The notes under the pieces were generated by a model. The model was given only the letters and a program-made list of their open reading frames with translations, did not search any database and was not told the origin of the DNA. Below, piece by piece: positions 1 through 8,046 of a stretch of DNA of 12,506 nt; the first letter of the stretch is position 1; each line of letters starts with the position of its first letter. This DNA is from Gemmatimonadota bacterium (lineage in GTDB: Bacteria > Latescibacterota > UBA2968 > UBA8231), in assembly GCA_018673255.1 (NCBI GenBank), contig JABHDC010000051.1, positions 1 to 12,506 of the forward strand, in the 5' to 3' direction. A program made the translations under genes and the position numbers.

Positions 1-69
1 ACTGAGACGTTCCAGATCAACGACATGGGATCAAGCAGAGAAGAGAGCGAGGCAATGGAGCGAGGAATC

Positions 70-861
70 ATGCGAGTCGGTCGAGCCATCATCACGATAT
101 TTGTGACGGGAATTCTCCTGACGGGAATTATCGCCACGACGGGGTGTGCCCATCGGTACTACGCAGACGATCTCAAACCACTCGGGGAAGGTGAACAAGG
201 CGAACATCGAACTGTCCTCGATGATGGATCGGTCGTACTGGAAAAGGATCGTCTCGAGATCACCGTGCGGCCCATGTCGGTGGATGAGCTCAATCGTCAG
301 TTCAATGCCAACACGCAAGTGGGTACCAATCCATACACATGGGGCAGTTCCACGGTCTTCCGGACGGATGAGACGCCAGAACGCTTCACCGTCTTCCGCG
401 TGAGCGTGAAGAATTATGAGTTCCCCAAAGTGCACCTGACGCCGACAGACGCGTATATCACGAGTTCGAATGGGCGCAAGTATTATGCACTCTCCTATCA
501 CCAGCTGTGGACCTATTATCGCTCGTATGCAACGGGGGGCAAGGGCGGAGACACTGGCGATACCGGCGCAGAGCGACAGGGTGCCCGACGTGGTAATGAA
601 TTGAATGAGTGGTCGGCCCGCTCAGATCTCCTGAAGCGCACCATGTATCCCGACGACCTCGTGTTTTCCGGTCAGGAACAGGAGGGATTCCTCGTGTTTC
701 GTCCACTGGATACTGATGTGTCGACGATCACCATCCACATACCCGATGTCGCTATCCGTTTCGACTACCGTGGCGAACCGGTAGAAGTGATTGATGTAAC
801 AGCACAATTTGATCGTGAGATCGGCAAGGTGTATCCCGACGGAACCAGAGAGCCTATGTAG
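70..861 (+). CDS. Lipoprotein of unknown function, family A copy 1
   Basis: I do not recognise this family. The start at 70 is chosen because GGAGCGAGGA lies about 8 bases upstream and because it places the lipobox Cys at residue 26 (TTGC), the same position as in the paralogue at 11505-12263. In-frame ATGs at 25 and 55 would give an over-long polar extension before the hydrophobic core (residues 6-22). The mature part is rich in beta-strand patterns with no catalytic signature. Motifs shared with the paralogue are DELN-x-QF (about 72), TNPYT (86-90), RFTV (about 105), FPKV (about 118), TYYR-x-YATG (about 148-156), DLL-x-RTMY (about 186), EG-x-LVF and a C-terminal RFD-x-R-x-EP. This copy carries an extra Gly/Arg-rich insert of roughly 20 residues (about 156-178) after YATG. 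It is followed by a strong terminator, so it probably ends a transcription unit. The lipoprotein call is firm; function is unknown. Confidence 0.85.
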   Translation: MRVGRAIITIFVTGILLTGIIATTGCAHRYYADDLKPLGEGEQGEHRTVLDDGSVVLEKDRLEITVRPMSVDELNRQFNANTQVGTNPYTWGSSTVFRTDETPERFTVFRVSVKNYEFPKVHLTPTDAYITSSNGRKYYALSYHQLWTYYRSYATGGKGGDTGDTGAERQGARRGNELNEWSARSDLLKRTMYPDDLVFSGQEQEGFLVFRPLDTDVSTITIHIPDVAIRFDYRGEPVEVIDVTAQFDREIGKVYPDGTREPM

Positions 862-865
862 GCTC
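850..865 (+). other. Stem-loop across the stop codon of the first lipoprotein gene
   Basis: GAGCCT (850-855), a 4-base loop, and AGGCTC (860-865) form a perfect 6-bp stem that contains the TAG stop at 859-861. It is the first of three consecutive hairpins in the 850-945 stretch. There is no T-run behind it, so it is not a terminator by itself. Confidence 0.4.
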
Positions 866-890
866 CAACGCTGACGTCGTCACATCCCGC

Positions 891-904
891 GCCTTTTGTA
901 AGGC
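891..904 (+). other. Short hairpin upstream of the terminator
   Basis: GCCTT, loop TTGT, AAGGC make a perfect 5-bp stem two bases before the terminator stem begins. Its arms resemble those of the hairpin at 850-865 (GCCT...AGGC), so the arms could swap partners. It may simply stack on the terminator. Confidence 0.35.
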
Positions 905-906
905 TG

Positions 907-945
907 AACGCGGTTCCCAGGTCTCGACCAGGGGGCCGCGTTTTT
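907..945 (+). terminator. Rho-independent terminator after the first lipoprotein gene
   Basis: The left arm AACGCGGTTCCC (907-918) pairs with GGGGGCCGCGTT (931-942) over 12 bp, with two G-U wobbles. The 12-base apex can pair further (GGT/ACC), and TTTTT occupies 941-945. GC-rich stem plus T-run on the plus strand is a textbook intrinsic terminator. It lies 46 bases after the stop of the first gene and 41 bases before the isomerase start, so it could also act as an attenuator in the leader of the following gene. Confidence 0.8.
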
Positions 946-986
946 CCGTGATAAGACCAGATCGAATCCCAAACCGAGTTGAGATC

Positions 987-2699
987 ATGAAGCAGTTATC
1001 GATATCCCACTGCGTGGCAGGAATATCCCCGCTGATCCTGTTGCTCATTGCCTGCGAGCCAGCACCCACCGGACCGCCTGATACATCGGCGCCACTGGCT
1101 ACCGTTCACGGGGACACGGTGTACGTTCGCGATCTGACGCGAATCGTCGAACGCCTGCCCGAGCATCTTCGTGTTGCAGGCGAGGGCGAGGATGCCGTCC
1201 GTGAGTATCTGCAGATTCTCATTGATCGTCTGATCCTTACGCACGAAGCCGAAGGCAGTGGGCTGTCGTCATCGGCGGAAGTCGGGGCGAAGGTGGCCGA
1301 ACACGTTCAAGGGCGCCTGAAGGAAATCGTCATGGAACGTGTCGTGAGCCAACAGATCACGATTGCCCCAAACGAAGTGTCCGAGGTGTACGAGGAGTTG
1401 GATATGGGCTGGCGGTTGTGGCCTGCTCACATCCTGAGTGCGACACAAGAGGAGGCGTGGGAGATTCATCGTCTGCTCTCGGAGGGTGCTGATTTCGCGG
1501 CTCTTGCCCGGGAACATTCGCTGGCCGACGACGCGCCCCGAGGTGGCGAACTGCGAGAGTGGTTCGACTATTCCGATGCGGTGCCCGTGATACGTGAGGC
1601 CGCATTCCCCCTCGACCCGGGTCAGTTCACCGAGCCCGTCGAGACGATAGATGGCTTCGAGGTTATCAAGGTCCTCGACAAGCATCGAATGACGCTGCCG
1701 CAGATGCGCTCCGAAGTCCATCGAATCCTGCAGAAGACGAAGTGGAGCGAGCGCCGCCAGGTTATCCTGGACAGCCTGACCGCAGCCTATGGTGTCGGTA
1801 TCGACAACGATCAGATTCCGCTCGCGCTCACGGCCGTCGGGGCGCCCACCGCCATGACACCTCAACAGGCAGAGCAGACGCTGGTCAGTTGGCGAGGCGG
1901 GCGCCTGACGCTCGGCGATTTCGTCGCCGCTGTGCAGCAGGACAAACAGGTCCCTGCTCCCGCTGACAGCGCTGCGACACCCCGCAGCCTCATGCGCTAC
2001 TTCCTCTCCGATACACTGCTCGTTACTCTGGGACGCGATCTCGGTTTTGATGAGGAGCCGTATTTCCGTGACTGGCGACAGGAGAAACTCGACCAGGAAC
2101 TTGTCGAGGCGTATCGTCGGCAGATCCTGGCTGGCAAGATCGACGTCACCGTCGCCGAAGCCCGAGCCGACTATGAGGTGAATCAGGGCCCCTATGCGCT
2201 GCCGGGTGAAGTCCATCTGAGTGAGATTCTCGTGGATACCGAGCCGGAGGCAGATCGACTGGTGCAAGCCCTGGTATCCGGAGCAGATTTCGCAGTCCTT
2301 GCGGCCGAGCACAGCAAACGAGAGATGGGACCGGATGGCGACCTGCACCTGGAGGCCGACCCTCAGGGCCGCATGGTCATCGATCCGCTGCGCAGTTCGC
2401 CCTATCACGCGGTCTTTGAAGATTCATCCGCCCATATGGTGGGCGTCGTACAGGGACCCATTGTGATGGAGAATCGCTACGCCATCTTCCGTCTCGAGAA
2501 ACCTGTCGAACCCTACTATCTGCCTTTCGAACGCGTGGCTCGACAGATCCGGTATCGGATTGGTCGAAGAAAATCGGACAGTCTGTTCGCGCGGCACATC
2601 TCGCAGTTGCGTGACGGACATGCCGATGATGTTACGTTGTTCGATGACACGATCCGGCGATTCGCTCTGCATCACCTGGCGCCTACCGACGACGAGTAA
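987..2699 (+). CDS. Lipoprotein peptidyl-prolyl isomerase, parvulin/SurA-PrsA-like
   Basis: Predicted periplasmic foldase/chaperone of 570 residues. The ATG at 987 is preferred over the GTG at 948, which sits immediately behind the terminator T-run. From 987 the protein begins with a signal peptide and a lipobox ending at Cys23 (LLIAC), with Glu at +2. Residues about 35-125 form a helical SurA_N/trigger-like region (GDTVYVRDL..., then ILIDRLILTHEAE). The first parvulin domain spans about 146-233: it has HIL, then GADFAALAREHS, then RGGELREWF, then F-x-EPVET-x-DGFEVIKV. A second parvulin-like region at about 407-504 (HLSEILVDT, GADFAVLAAEHS) carries Glu where the first has the usual HIL histidine, so it is probably degenerate and structural. 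The linker between them is helical. It is 6 bp from the next gene, so the two are likely co-transcribed. Family call is strong; substrate unknown, though outer-membrane or secreted clients are the obvious guess. Confidence 0.9.
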   Translation: MKQLSISHCVAGISPLILLLIACEPAPTGPPDTSAPLATVHGDTVYVRDLTRIVERLPEHLRVAGEGEDAVREYLQILIDRLILTHEAEGSGLSSSAEVGAKVAEHVQGRLKEIVMERVVSQQITIAPNEVSEVYEELDMGWRLWPAHILSATQEEAWEIHRLLSEGADFAALAREHSLADDAPRGGELREWFDYSDAVPVIREAAFPLDPGQFTEPVETIDGFEVIKVLDKHRMTLPQMRSEVHRILQKTKWSERRQVILDSLTAAYGVGIDNDQIPLALTAVGAPTAMTPQQAEQTLVSWRGGRLTLGDFVAAVQQDKQVPAPADSAATPRSLMRYFLSDTLLVTLGRDLGFDEEPYFRDWRQEKLDQELVEAYRRQILAGKIDVTVAEARADYEVNQGPYALPGEVHLSEILVDTEPEADRLVQALVSGADFAVLAAEHSKREMGPDGDLHLEADPQGRMVIDPLRSSPYHAVFEDSSAHMVGVVQGPIVMENRYAIFRLEKPVEPYYLPFERVARQIRYRIGRRKSDSLFARHISQLRDGHADDVTLFDDTIRRFALHHLAPTDDE

Positions 2700-2705
2700 T
2701 CCGCC

Positions 2706-4715
2706 TTGCCAGATCAGACCCAGGCCCGGTCCCCGTCGACACGTAGTCGGCAGGGGAGATGGCGTGGCCGCGTAGCGGGGCTCGTCTTCGGGGTGGTCCT
2801 TGTCGTGGGTGTCGAAGGGGTCTGTCGAGGTCTGTGGCCCAGCGATCCACTGACGGTCTCACTCGCGCAAGTCGAGGGTGTCGAGCTGCGCAGCACGAAT
2901 GCCCTCTACCCGAAGCGTTTCTTCCGAGGTGTCGTGTCGGCGGCACGACTGGCCGGATCGCGCATGTCCTCTCAGCCCTATCTCGAGCCGGACTCGCGCG
3001 AACCTTTCCGTGTGCTGTTTGTCGGGGGATCGACGGTGCAGGGCTACCCGCATCCTCGACGACTGGCTGCAGCGGCCTATCTCGAAGTGATGCTGAGCGA
3101 TGCGCTGCAACGACCGGTGCAGGTGGTCAACCTCGGGATCACGGCTGTGGCCAGTTTCGTTGTGGCGCGAACCGCCATCGATGCATTGCCCCAATTGCAG
3201 CCCGATCTGGTCGTCGTCTACACCGGTCACAACGAGCTGTACGGGATCTACGGAGCCGCCAACAGCGGTGTAATTCCGACCTACTGGCGGCACCGATTCC
3301 ACTATGCACTGGCCACGACGGGGCTGGGCACGGCGGCACAGACCCTGAGCGCCCTGTTGCGCCCCGATTCACCGGACGCATCGCTGCTGGAGATCCTGGG
3401 CACAGTGGGTCAGATTTCCCCCGCGGATGCAAGTCGGCAGCGCGCTGTCGAGTTACTCGGCCGGAATCTCCATGATATTGCGGCTGCGACGCACGCCGCC
3501 GGGATTCCTCTGGCCCTCTGCACGCTGGCCAGCAATGAGACCGGGTTTCCTCCTGCTCGCGACACCACGCAGGTCACGGCGCGAGCCATGGGTGATCCCC
3601 AAGAGCTTCTGATCCAGGCCAGATCTCGCAGTGATGCCTATCAAGCCTACAAGGCCGGTCAGATGTTGCAGGAGGCAGGTCAGGACCGGAAGGCGGCCGC
3701 AGCATTCCAGCTGGCTAAGGAACTGGACCCCTCGCCGTGGCGAGCGGTCGATGCACTGAATCAGACCATCAGGGATGTCGCTGAGGAATCCGGGGCCACG
3801 TTGGTGGATGTGGAGGCGGCATTCCGTGCCTACAGTCCGACGGCGGGGATCGGTTGGAGCTTGATGAGCGATCACCTGCATCCTTCTGCAGCGGGGCAAC
3901 TTCTGTTGGCACGGGTGGTCATCGATGCGCTCAGGAAGCAGGAGCCGACACTCGGGCTGACGGCGGCTGCCATGGCGCGGATGACGAGTGCCCAGACCTA
4001 CCGAATCCGGCAGGGCGCACTGCCGGTTGAGCGGGTGGGGCACGCCATCGAGATGGCGAAGTTCTTCGACCGGCCTCCTCTGAGCAGTCAGGGTCCAGGT
4101 TTGTCCAGAAAGTGGCAACACGAGGCCGACAGCCTCAGCGCGAGTCTGCAGCCGTCGGCGAGGGCAGCCGTCGACACCTGGCAAGGTGTGGGCAGTGGCC
4201 CGCCGCTGGTGTTGCGAGTGGCTGATCGCTTGTTTGCTGCCGGTGATTACCAAAGGGCAGCAGAGCACTATCGCGCGGCGCGCCTGGAGGCCCCATTCAC
4301 TATGATGGGTGATCTGTGGGCGGCATCCCGCCGTGCGATGAGTCTGCGAATGGCTGGGTTGCCTCTTGGGAATCGGGTCACACAGGAGTTGCACGAGGCT
4401 CGCTACAGGTCAGAATTCCTGCGGCAGGCGGCCGACTTTGATCCCGCCTTCGGTCACTTCTTCGATGGTGTCGTCGCACACCTTCTCAGCGAACATGAGC
4501 TGGCCCTACAACATCTGGAGATCGCTTCCGAGGATGCGGGGATTCAGCGCAACTTCACATTTGATCTCATGGCCTGTCTGGTTGCTGAATTGCAGCGTGC
4601 TGACAGGGAAGAGGACGCCTTCAGATTCCTGTCCTGGATGAAGACTACCGGTGGTCAGCCCGAACTGGCCGATCGGTTTCTGTATCAGCTGCACAATCAG
4701 GCCGCCACGCGGTAA
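2706..4715 (+). CDS. Membrane-anchored SGNH/GDSL-family hydrolase with embedded TPR
   Basis: 669 residues starting at TTG 2706, 6 bp after the isomerase stop. No in-frame ATG precedes the single membrane segment (about 23-40), and no clear Shine-Dalgarno is visible. The N-terminus is Arg-rich, consistent with a cytoplasmic tail and a periplasmic catalytic part. SGNH blocks are visible: GGST with nucleophile Ser109, NLG with Gly144, YTGHNELYG with Asn176, and DHLHPS with Asp389 and His392. About 210 residues separate blocks III and V and include one TPR-like helix pair (about 310-345, ending in LDPSPWRA). Further TPR-like helices follow at about 495-545 and 575-640. GHNE-x-YG proteins with a TPR before DxxH form a recurrent but, to my knowledge, biochemically uncharacterised group. 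Esterase, deacetylase or O-acyltransferase activity on a cell-envelope glycan is inferred. Catalytic residues look intact. Confidence 0.85.
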   Translation: MPDQTQARSPSTRSRQGRWRGRVAGLVFGVVLVVGVEGVCRGLWPSDPLTVSLAQVEGVELRSTNALYPKRFFRGVVSAARLAGSRMSSQPYLEPDSREPFRVLFVGGSTVQGYPHPRRLAAAAYLEVMLSDALQRPVQVVNLGITAVASFVVARTAIDALPQLQPDLVVVYTGHNELYGIYGAANSGVIPTYWRHRFHYALATTGLGTAAQTLSALLRPDSPDASLLEILGTVGQISPADASRQRAVELLGRNLHDIAAATHAAGIPLALCTLASNETGFPPARDTTQVTARAMGDPQELLIQARSRSDAYQAYKAGQMLQEAGQDRKAAAAFQLAKELDPSPWRAVDALNQTIRDVAEESGATLVDVEAAFRAYSPTAGIGWSLMSDHLHPSAAGQLLLARVVIDALRKQEPTLGLTAAAMARMTSAQTYRIRQGALPVERVGHAIEMAKFFDRPPLSSQGPGLSRKWQHEADSLSASLQPSARAAVDTWQGVGSGPPLVLRVADRLFAAGDYQRAAEHYRAARLEAPFTMMGDLWAASRRAMSLRMAGLPLGNRVTQELHEARYRSEFLRQAADFDPAFGHFFDGVVAHLLSEHELALQHLEIASEDAGIQRNFTFDLMACLVAELQRADREEDAFRFLSWMKTTGGQPELADRFLYQLHNQAATR

Positions 4716-4771
4716 GGCCACAGTTCAGTAATGCCACAGTGCAACAGGCGCTTTGGCAGGCGGACAGGCAG
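4716..4771. other. Convergent intergenic gap, 56 bp
   Basis: This gap lies between the stops of the SGNH gene (+) and the ASPIC gene (-). An 8-base direct repeat GCCACAGT occurs at 4717-4724 and 4733-4740, and short arms TGCCA/TGGCA (4732-4736, 4754-4758) could form a weak stem. I see no convincing bidirectional terminator with a T-run, which is unusual between strongly convergent genes. Confidence 0.5.
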
Positions 4772-6499
4772 TCAGGGTTGCTCGAGGCGGTGTCGCCCGG
4801 CGGGCATTGGTGGCAATGCCTGCCACGTCCCGTCTGGCCAACGGATGCGAATGCTGTCCGCCTTGCTGCTCTGGCTGAGACCAAAGTGAAGATCCGGGCT
4901 GCTCTGCGACAGGAAACTGCGTCCACTGCTGATTTCCCGCACCACCCAACGGCCGTCGATCATGACCCGTGCACGAGCGCCGTAGGCGACACCACCCGAC
5001 GGTCGAACCAGGGCCAGATGGATCGCGGCCGGATGGGATGAGGTCTCATTGCGCAGCAAGGTGGGTGCGGATCCGAGATTGAATGCGAGCAAGTCCACGT
5101 CCCCATCCAGATCGATGTCGCCAACGGCCGTGCCTCGTGTGACAGCTGCTACGCGAAGGCCAGGTCCGGCACGCTGGGTGACATCCTCGAATACCGTGTT
5201 GCCGTATTCATTCTCACCCCGGTTCAGGAAGAGGAAGTTCCGCTGCGCATAGGTCGTGGAGGCATCGAAGAACTGCACATTGTCCAGCACGTGCCCATTG
5301 CCCACGAACAAGTCGAGGCGACCATCATCGTTGACATCGACGAAGTTTGTGCCGAATGCGAGGGTGGGCACCGTGATCAGGCCCGTGCCGGACGCAAAGG
5401 TGTGAGACAGGAAATAGCCCGAACCATCATTGCGGAACACGCCATTGGGTTCTCCCTGAAAATTGGTCAGTGTTAGATCCAGGTGGCCATCTGAGTCATA
5501 GTCGGCCACATCGACACCCATTCCCGCTTCCGCTTTGCCATCCTGGCCATAGGCGACTCCCGTAGAGGCGCCGATCTCATCGAAGGTGCCATCGCCAAGG
5601 TTGTGTAGCAGGAAGTTGGGTACCGCATCATTGGCTACATACAGGTCGGTCCAGCCATCATCGTCGAAGTCACCCGTCACGACGCCAAGCCCCTTGCCGT
5701 CACGTGGTACGCCGCTGGCTGCCCCTACCTCGCTGAACCGGATTCTTCCCTTTTCACTGTCGTTGCGCAGCAACAGGTCATGCTGGGCCAGGAAGTTGTC
5801 AGGATGGGGGTAGCCGGTTTCCTCCCCGGCGTGCTTCATGGCCTCGTCCATTGACAGGTAGGGGATGTCGACGTCACGATCCCGGTCCACCTCGTAGTCG
5901 ACATAGCGAGCCACGTAGAGGTCGAGGTCGCCATCGCGGTCATAGTCGAGGACGGCCGAACTGGTGCTCCATCCTGTAGTGCCCAGTCTCTCGTCGAGAT
6001 CTATCCGCAGGAAGTGATTGCCCTCATTCATGAACATGGCATCGGCGCCGAAGTTGGTCACATAGAGGTCAGCATCGCCATCTTCATCGAAGTCGGCACC
6101 GATTGCGCCATTGCCGTATCCCGTGTCAGCAGCGCCTGCCGCACCGGAAATGGCTTTGAAATTCCCATCGCCACGTCCCTTGTAGAGTGCATTCACTGGG
6201 TGGCTCTGAGCATCGCTGCCTGCCACGAGGGGACGACCATTGACGAAGTAGATATCGAGGACGCCGTCGCCGTCGTAGTCCCACAACATGCCGCCACCAG
6301 ACATGGTCTCCGGAAAGAGACGATCCTCACTGAAACCATTCTCGTGGCGGAAGGTGATCCCCGCAGCCTCGGTGATGTCCACGAAGACGACCTCGGGGGA
6401 GATGACTGCCAGACGCTCACCCGCAGGTGAGGAGGACTCGTCCGTGTTCTGGCCACAACCGAACCAGGCCAGACAGAGGATGGTCAGGAGACGAATCAT
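4772..6499 (-). CDS. FG-GAP/VCBS repeat lipoprotein with C-terminal ASPIC/UnbV domain
   Basis: 575 residues, resembling the CRTAC1/ASPIC group. The ATG (6499-6497) overlaps the stop of the upstream TPR gene as ATGA, so translation is probably coupled. A signal peptide ends in a lipobox at Cys15 (WFGC), followed by a Ser-rich linker. Seven D-x-D-x-DG-x-x-D calcium-loop repeats characteristic of FG-GAP/VCBS beta-propeller blades are visible near residues 74, 136, 185, 277, 333, 388 and 461. The C-terminal 85 residues match the ASPIC/UnbV pattern (GARARV, REISSGRSFLSQSS, LHFGL, IRIRWPDGTWQ). The predicted product is a surface or periplasmic Ca2+-stabilised seven-bladed propeller, suited to protein or glycan binding. 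No enzyme motif is seen. ASPIC/UnbV proteins are widespread and lack a defined biochemical role. An HxxDNF stretch at about 232 (HPDNFLAQHDLLLRND) lies between blades. Confidence 0.9.
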   Translation of the reverse strand: MIRLLTILCLAWFGCGQNTDESSSPAGERLAVISPEVVFVDITEAAGITFRHENGFSEDRLFPETMSGGGMLWDYDGDGVLDIYFVNGRPLVAGSDAQSHPVNALYKGRGDGNFKAISGAAGAADTGYGNGAIGADFDEDGDADLYVTNFGADAMFMNEGNHFLRIDLDERLGTTGWSTSSAVLDYDRDGDLDLYVARYVDYEVDRDRDVDIPYLSMDEAMKHAGEETGYPHPDNFLAQHDLLLRNDSEKGRIRFSEVGAASGVPRDGKGLGVVTGDFDDDGWTDLYVANDAVPNFLLHNLGDGTFDEIGASTGVAYGQDGKAEAGMGVDVADYDSDGHLDLTLTNFQGEPNGVFRNDGSGYFLSHTFASGTGLITVPTLAFGTNFVDVNDDGRLDLFVGNGHVLDNVQFFDASTTYAQRNFLFLNRGENEYGNTVFEDVTQRAGPGLRVAAVTRGTAVGDIDLDGDVDLLAFNLGSAPTLLRNETSSHPAAIHLALVRPSGGVAYGARARVMIDGRWVVREISSGRSFLSQSSPDLHFGLSQSSKADSIRIRWPDGTWQALPPMPAGRHRLEQP

Positions 6500-8046
6500 T
6501 GAGTCGGGCGACCCTGACGCGTTCTGGCCAGGCCCTGGCGTGCCTGCTGAGTGTGGCGCGGATCCGGCGTGTCGCTCTGCAGATACCGGTCGTAGGCCTC
6601 GGCCGCCCGTGAGTGGTCGCCGGACTGCTCGTAGAGAGCGCCCATGGCAAGGTGGACGCGAGATGCGCTGGAGTCGATTCGCAAGGCCTGCTGGTAATAC
6701 GCCATGGCGCTGTCGGTTTCTCCGTCATGCACGAAGAGGGTGGCCAGATTCATCGCCGCCTCAGCCGGCGGTGCAGGGGTCGCCAATGCCTGTTTGAAGC
6801 GAACGCGCGCGTCGTCGTAACGATTCTCAAGCAGATTCACGTTGCCCAGGTTGTTCAGCGCCTGTGCGTGATCAGGCTTCAGAGCCAGCGTCTGTTCCAG
6901 ATGGATTCGGGCGGAATGCAGATCCCGCAGCGTCAGTTGCAGATACCCGACGGCGAAGTTCCAGCGCGCGTCAGTTCTGGCAGGTCGCTGCTGCAGTGTC
7001 GACAAGGCCGCACGCGGATCGCGACGGCCTTCGTAGAGACGACTCAGTTGCAGGCGTGCCTCGATCTGATCGGGAGCGTGCGCGAGCGCCGCCTGCAGAT
7101 GGCGTCCCATCTGTTCCTCGTCGCCTCGCTGCCGGTAGAGATGGACCAGCCGCAGGCGTGCCTCGATATCGCCTGGATCGGCATCCAGCAAGCGACGAAT
7201 GCGGGCTATGTCCGCGGCGCCCTTCTGGACTTCGACAAACCGGGCCATCGCGTCTTTGGCGGCCTGTTCATCTCCGGCCGCCCGCAGGGCGCCGGCGAGA
7301 TTATAGAATCCCTCTGTGCCCAGAGGATCCAGATCTGTCGAGCGCTGCAGTACATGCACGGCGCTGTCCGAATGGCCCGTGGCCATGTGCAGAAGTCCGA
7401 GTAGCCGCAATGCCTCCGCGTCGACGCTGTCCACATCCAGAGCCTGAGCCAGGCTGTGTCGCGCGCCGGAATAGTTGCCCAGGCGGGTCTGCAACTGTCC
7501 GAGGGTTCGGAAACTCGAGGCCGATCTTCCCGCTCGCGTTGACCGGATCAGTGCCGCCTCGGCCCGTGGGTAGTCACCGACTTTGATCGCCAGCAGGCCG
7601 AGCGTCTCGTAGCCGGCGGCAAAGGCTGTGTCCTCGTCGACGGCAAGCTGAACCGCATCGACGGCTTCATGGTGCTGACCTTTGTCGGCCAGGATGATTC
7701 CGAGGTTGTGCCAGGCGTCGGCGCACTGGCTGTCGATGGCGACGGCCGCCCGATAGTGGGCGATGGCCGAATCGAGAACCCCCAGATGGGCGTGAGTATT
7801 TCCCATGGCTACGTGCAGATCGACAGACCGTTCATTGACAGACAGGGCCCCCTGCAGCAATTGCAGAGCCTCGGAAAACTGCTGGTGACCAAGAAGACTG
7901 TCCGCTCTGGCTACGACCGGGTCGCGTTCGGCGACCACCTTCGTGGCTTCCTGTTCGGATGAAATGCAGCCACCTGTGATCGACAGAAGAAGAACAAGAA
8001 TGGTCACTCTGGTGCGCTGTCGTTGAAGCTGAGTCCAAGGTGTCAT
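6496..8046 (-). CDS. TPR-repeat lipoprotein
   Basis: 516 residues. The ATG at 8046 is preferred over a GTG at 8112 because it directly precedes a basic n-region (RQRTR), a hydrophobic core and a lipobox ending at Cys27 (TGGC). The longer form would add 22 residues encoded by a 12-bp tandem repeat. No strong Shine-Dalgarno is visible for either. After the Cys, essentially the whole protein is about a dozen TPR helix pairs; typical units read AWHNLGIILADKGQHHEAVD, ALNNLGNVNLLENRYDDA and AMGALYEQSGDHSRAAEAYD. The second repeat block (about 275 onward) starts after a slightly irregular linker (KGAADIARIRRLL). TPR arrays are protein-docking scaffolds. The ATGA overlap with the FG-GAP/ASPIC gene suggests the two products are made together and may bind each other at the membrane. 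This is inference, helped by the fact that TPR and FG-GAP/ASPIC modules are found fused in single proteins in other phyla. Confidence 0.9.
   Translation of the reverse strand: MTPWTQLQRQRTRVTILVLLLSITGGCISSEQEATKVVAERDPVVARADSLLGHQQFSEALQLLQGALSVNERSVDLHVAMGNTHAHLGVLDSAIAHYRAAVAIDSQCADAWHNLGIILADKGQHHEAVDAVQLAVDEDTAFAAGYETLGLLAIKVGDYPRAEAALIRSTRAGRSASSFRTLGQLQTRLGNYSGARHSLAQALDVDSVDAEALRLLGLLHMATGHSDSAVHVLQRSTDLDPLGTEGFYNLAGALRAAGDEQAAKDAMARFVEVQKGAADIARIRRLLDADPGDIEARLRLVHLYRQRGDEEQMGRHLQAALAHAPDQIEARLQLSRLYEGRRDPRAALSTLQQRPARTDARWNFAVGYLQLTLRDLHSARIHLEQTLALKPDHAQALNNLGNVNLLENRYDDARVRFKQALATPAPPAEAAMNLATLFVHDGETDSAMAYYQQALRIDSSASRVHLAMGALYEQSGDHSRAAEAYDRYLQSDTPDPRHTQQARQGLARTRQGRPTQ

Noticed and set aside
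1269..2408. Open frame of 379 codons on the minus strand opposite the isomerase gene
   Set aside because: No recognisable domain, and it is fully antisense to a gene with clear parvulin motifs. Long antisense frames are expected in GC-rich coding sequence.
3453..4394. Open frame of 313 codons on the minus strand opposite the SGNH gene
   Set aside because: Composition is Arg/Pro/His-rich and motif-free, typical of a shadow frame. The plus strand carries intact SGNH blocks here.
4772..6499. Reading the FG-GAP protein as an integrin-like adhesin or an enzyme
   Set aside because: The repeats only show a Ca2+-loop propeller and the ASPIC domain has no known catalytic residues, so a more specific function is not supported.
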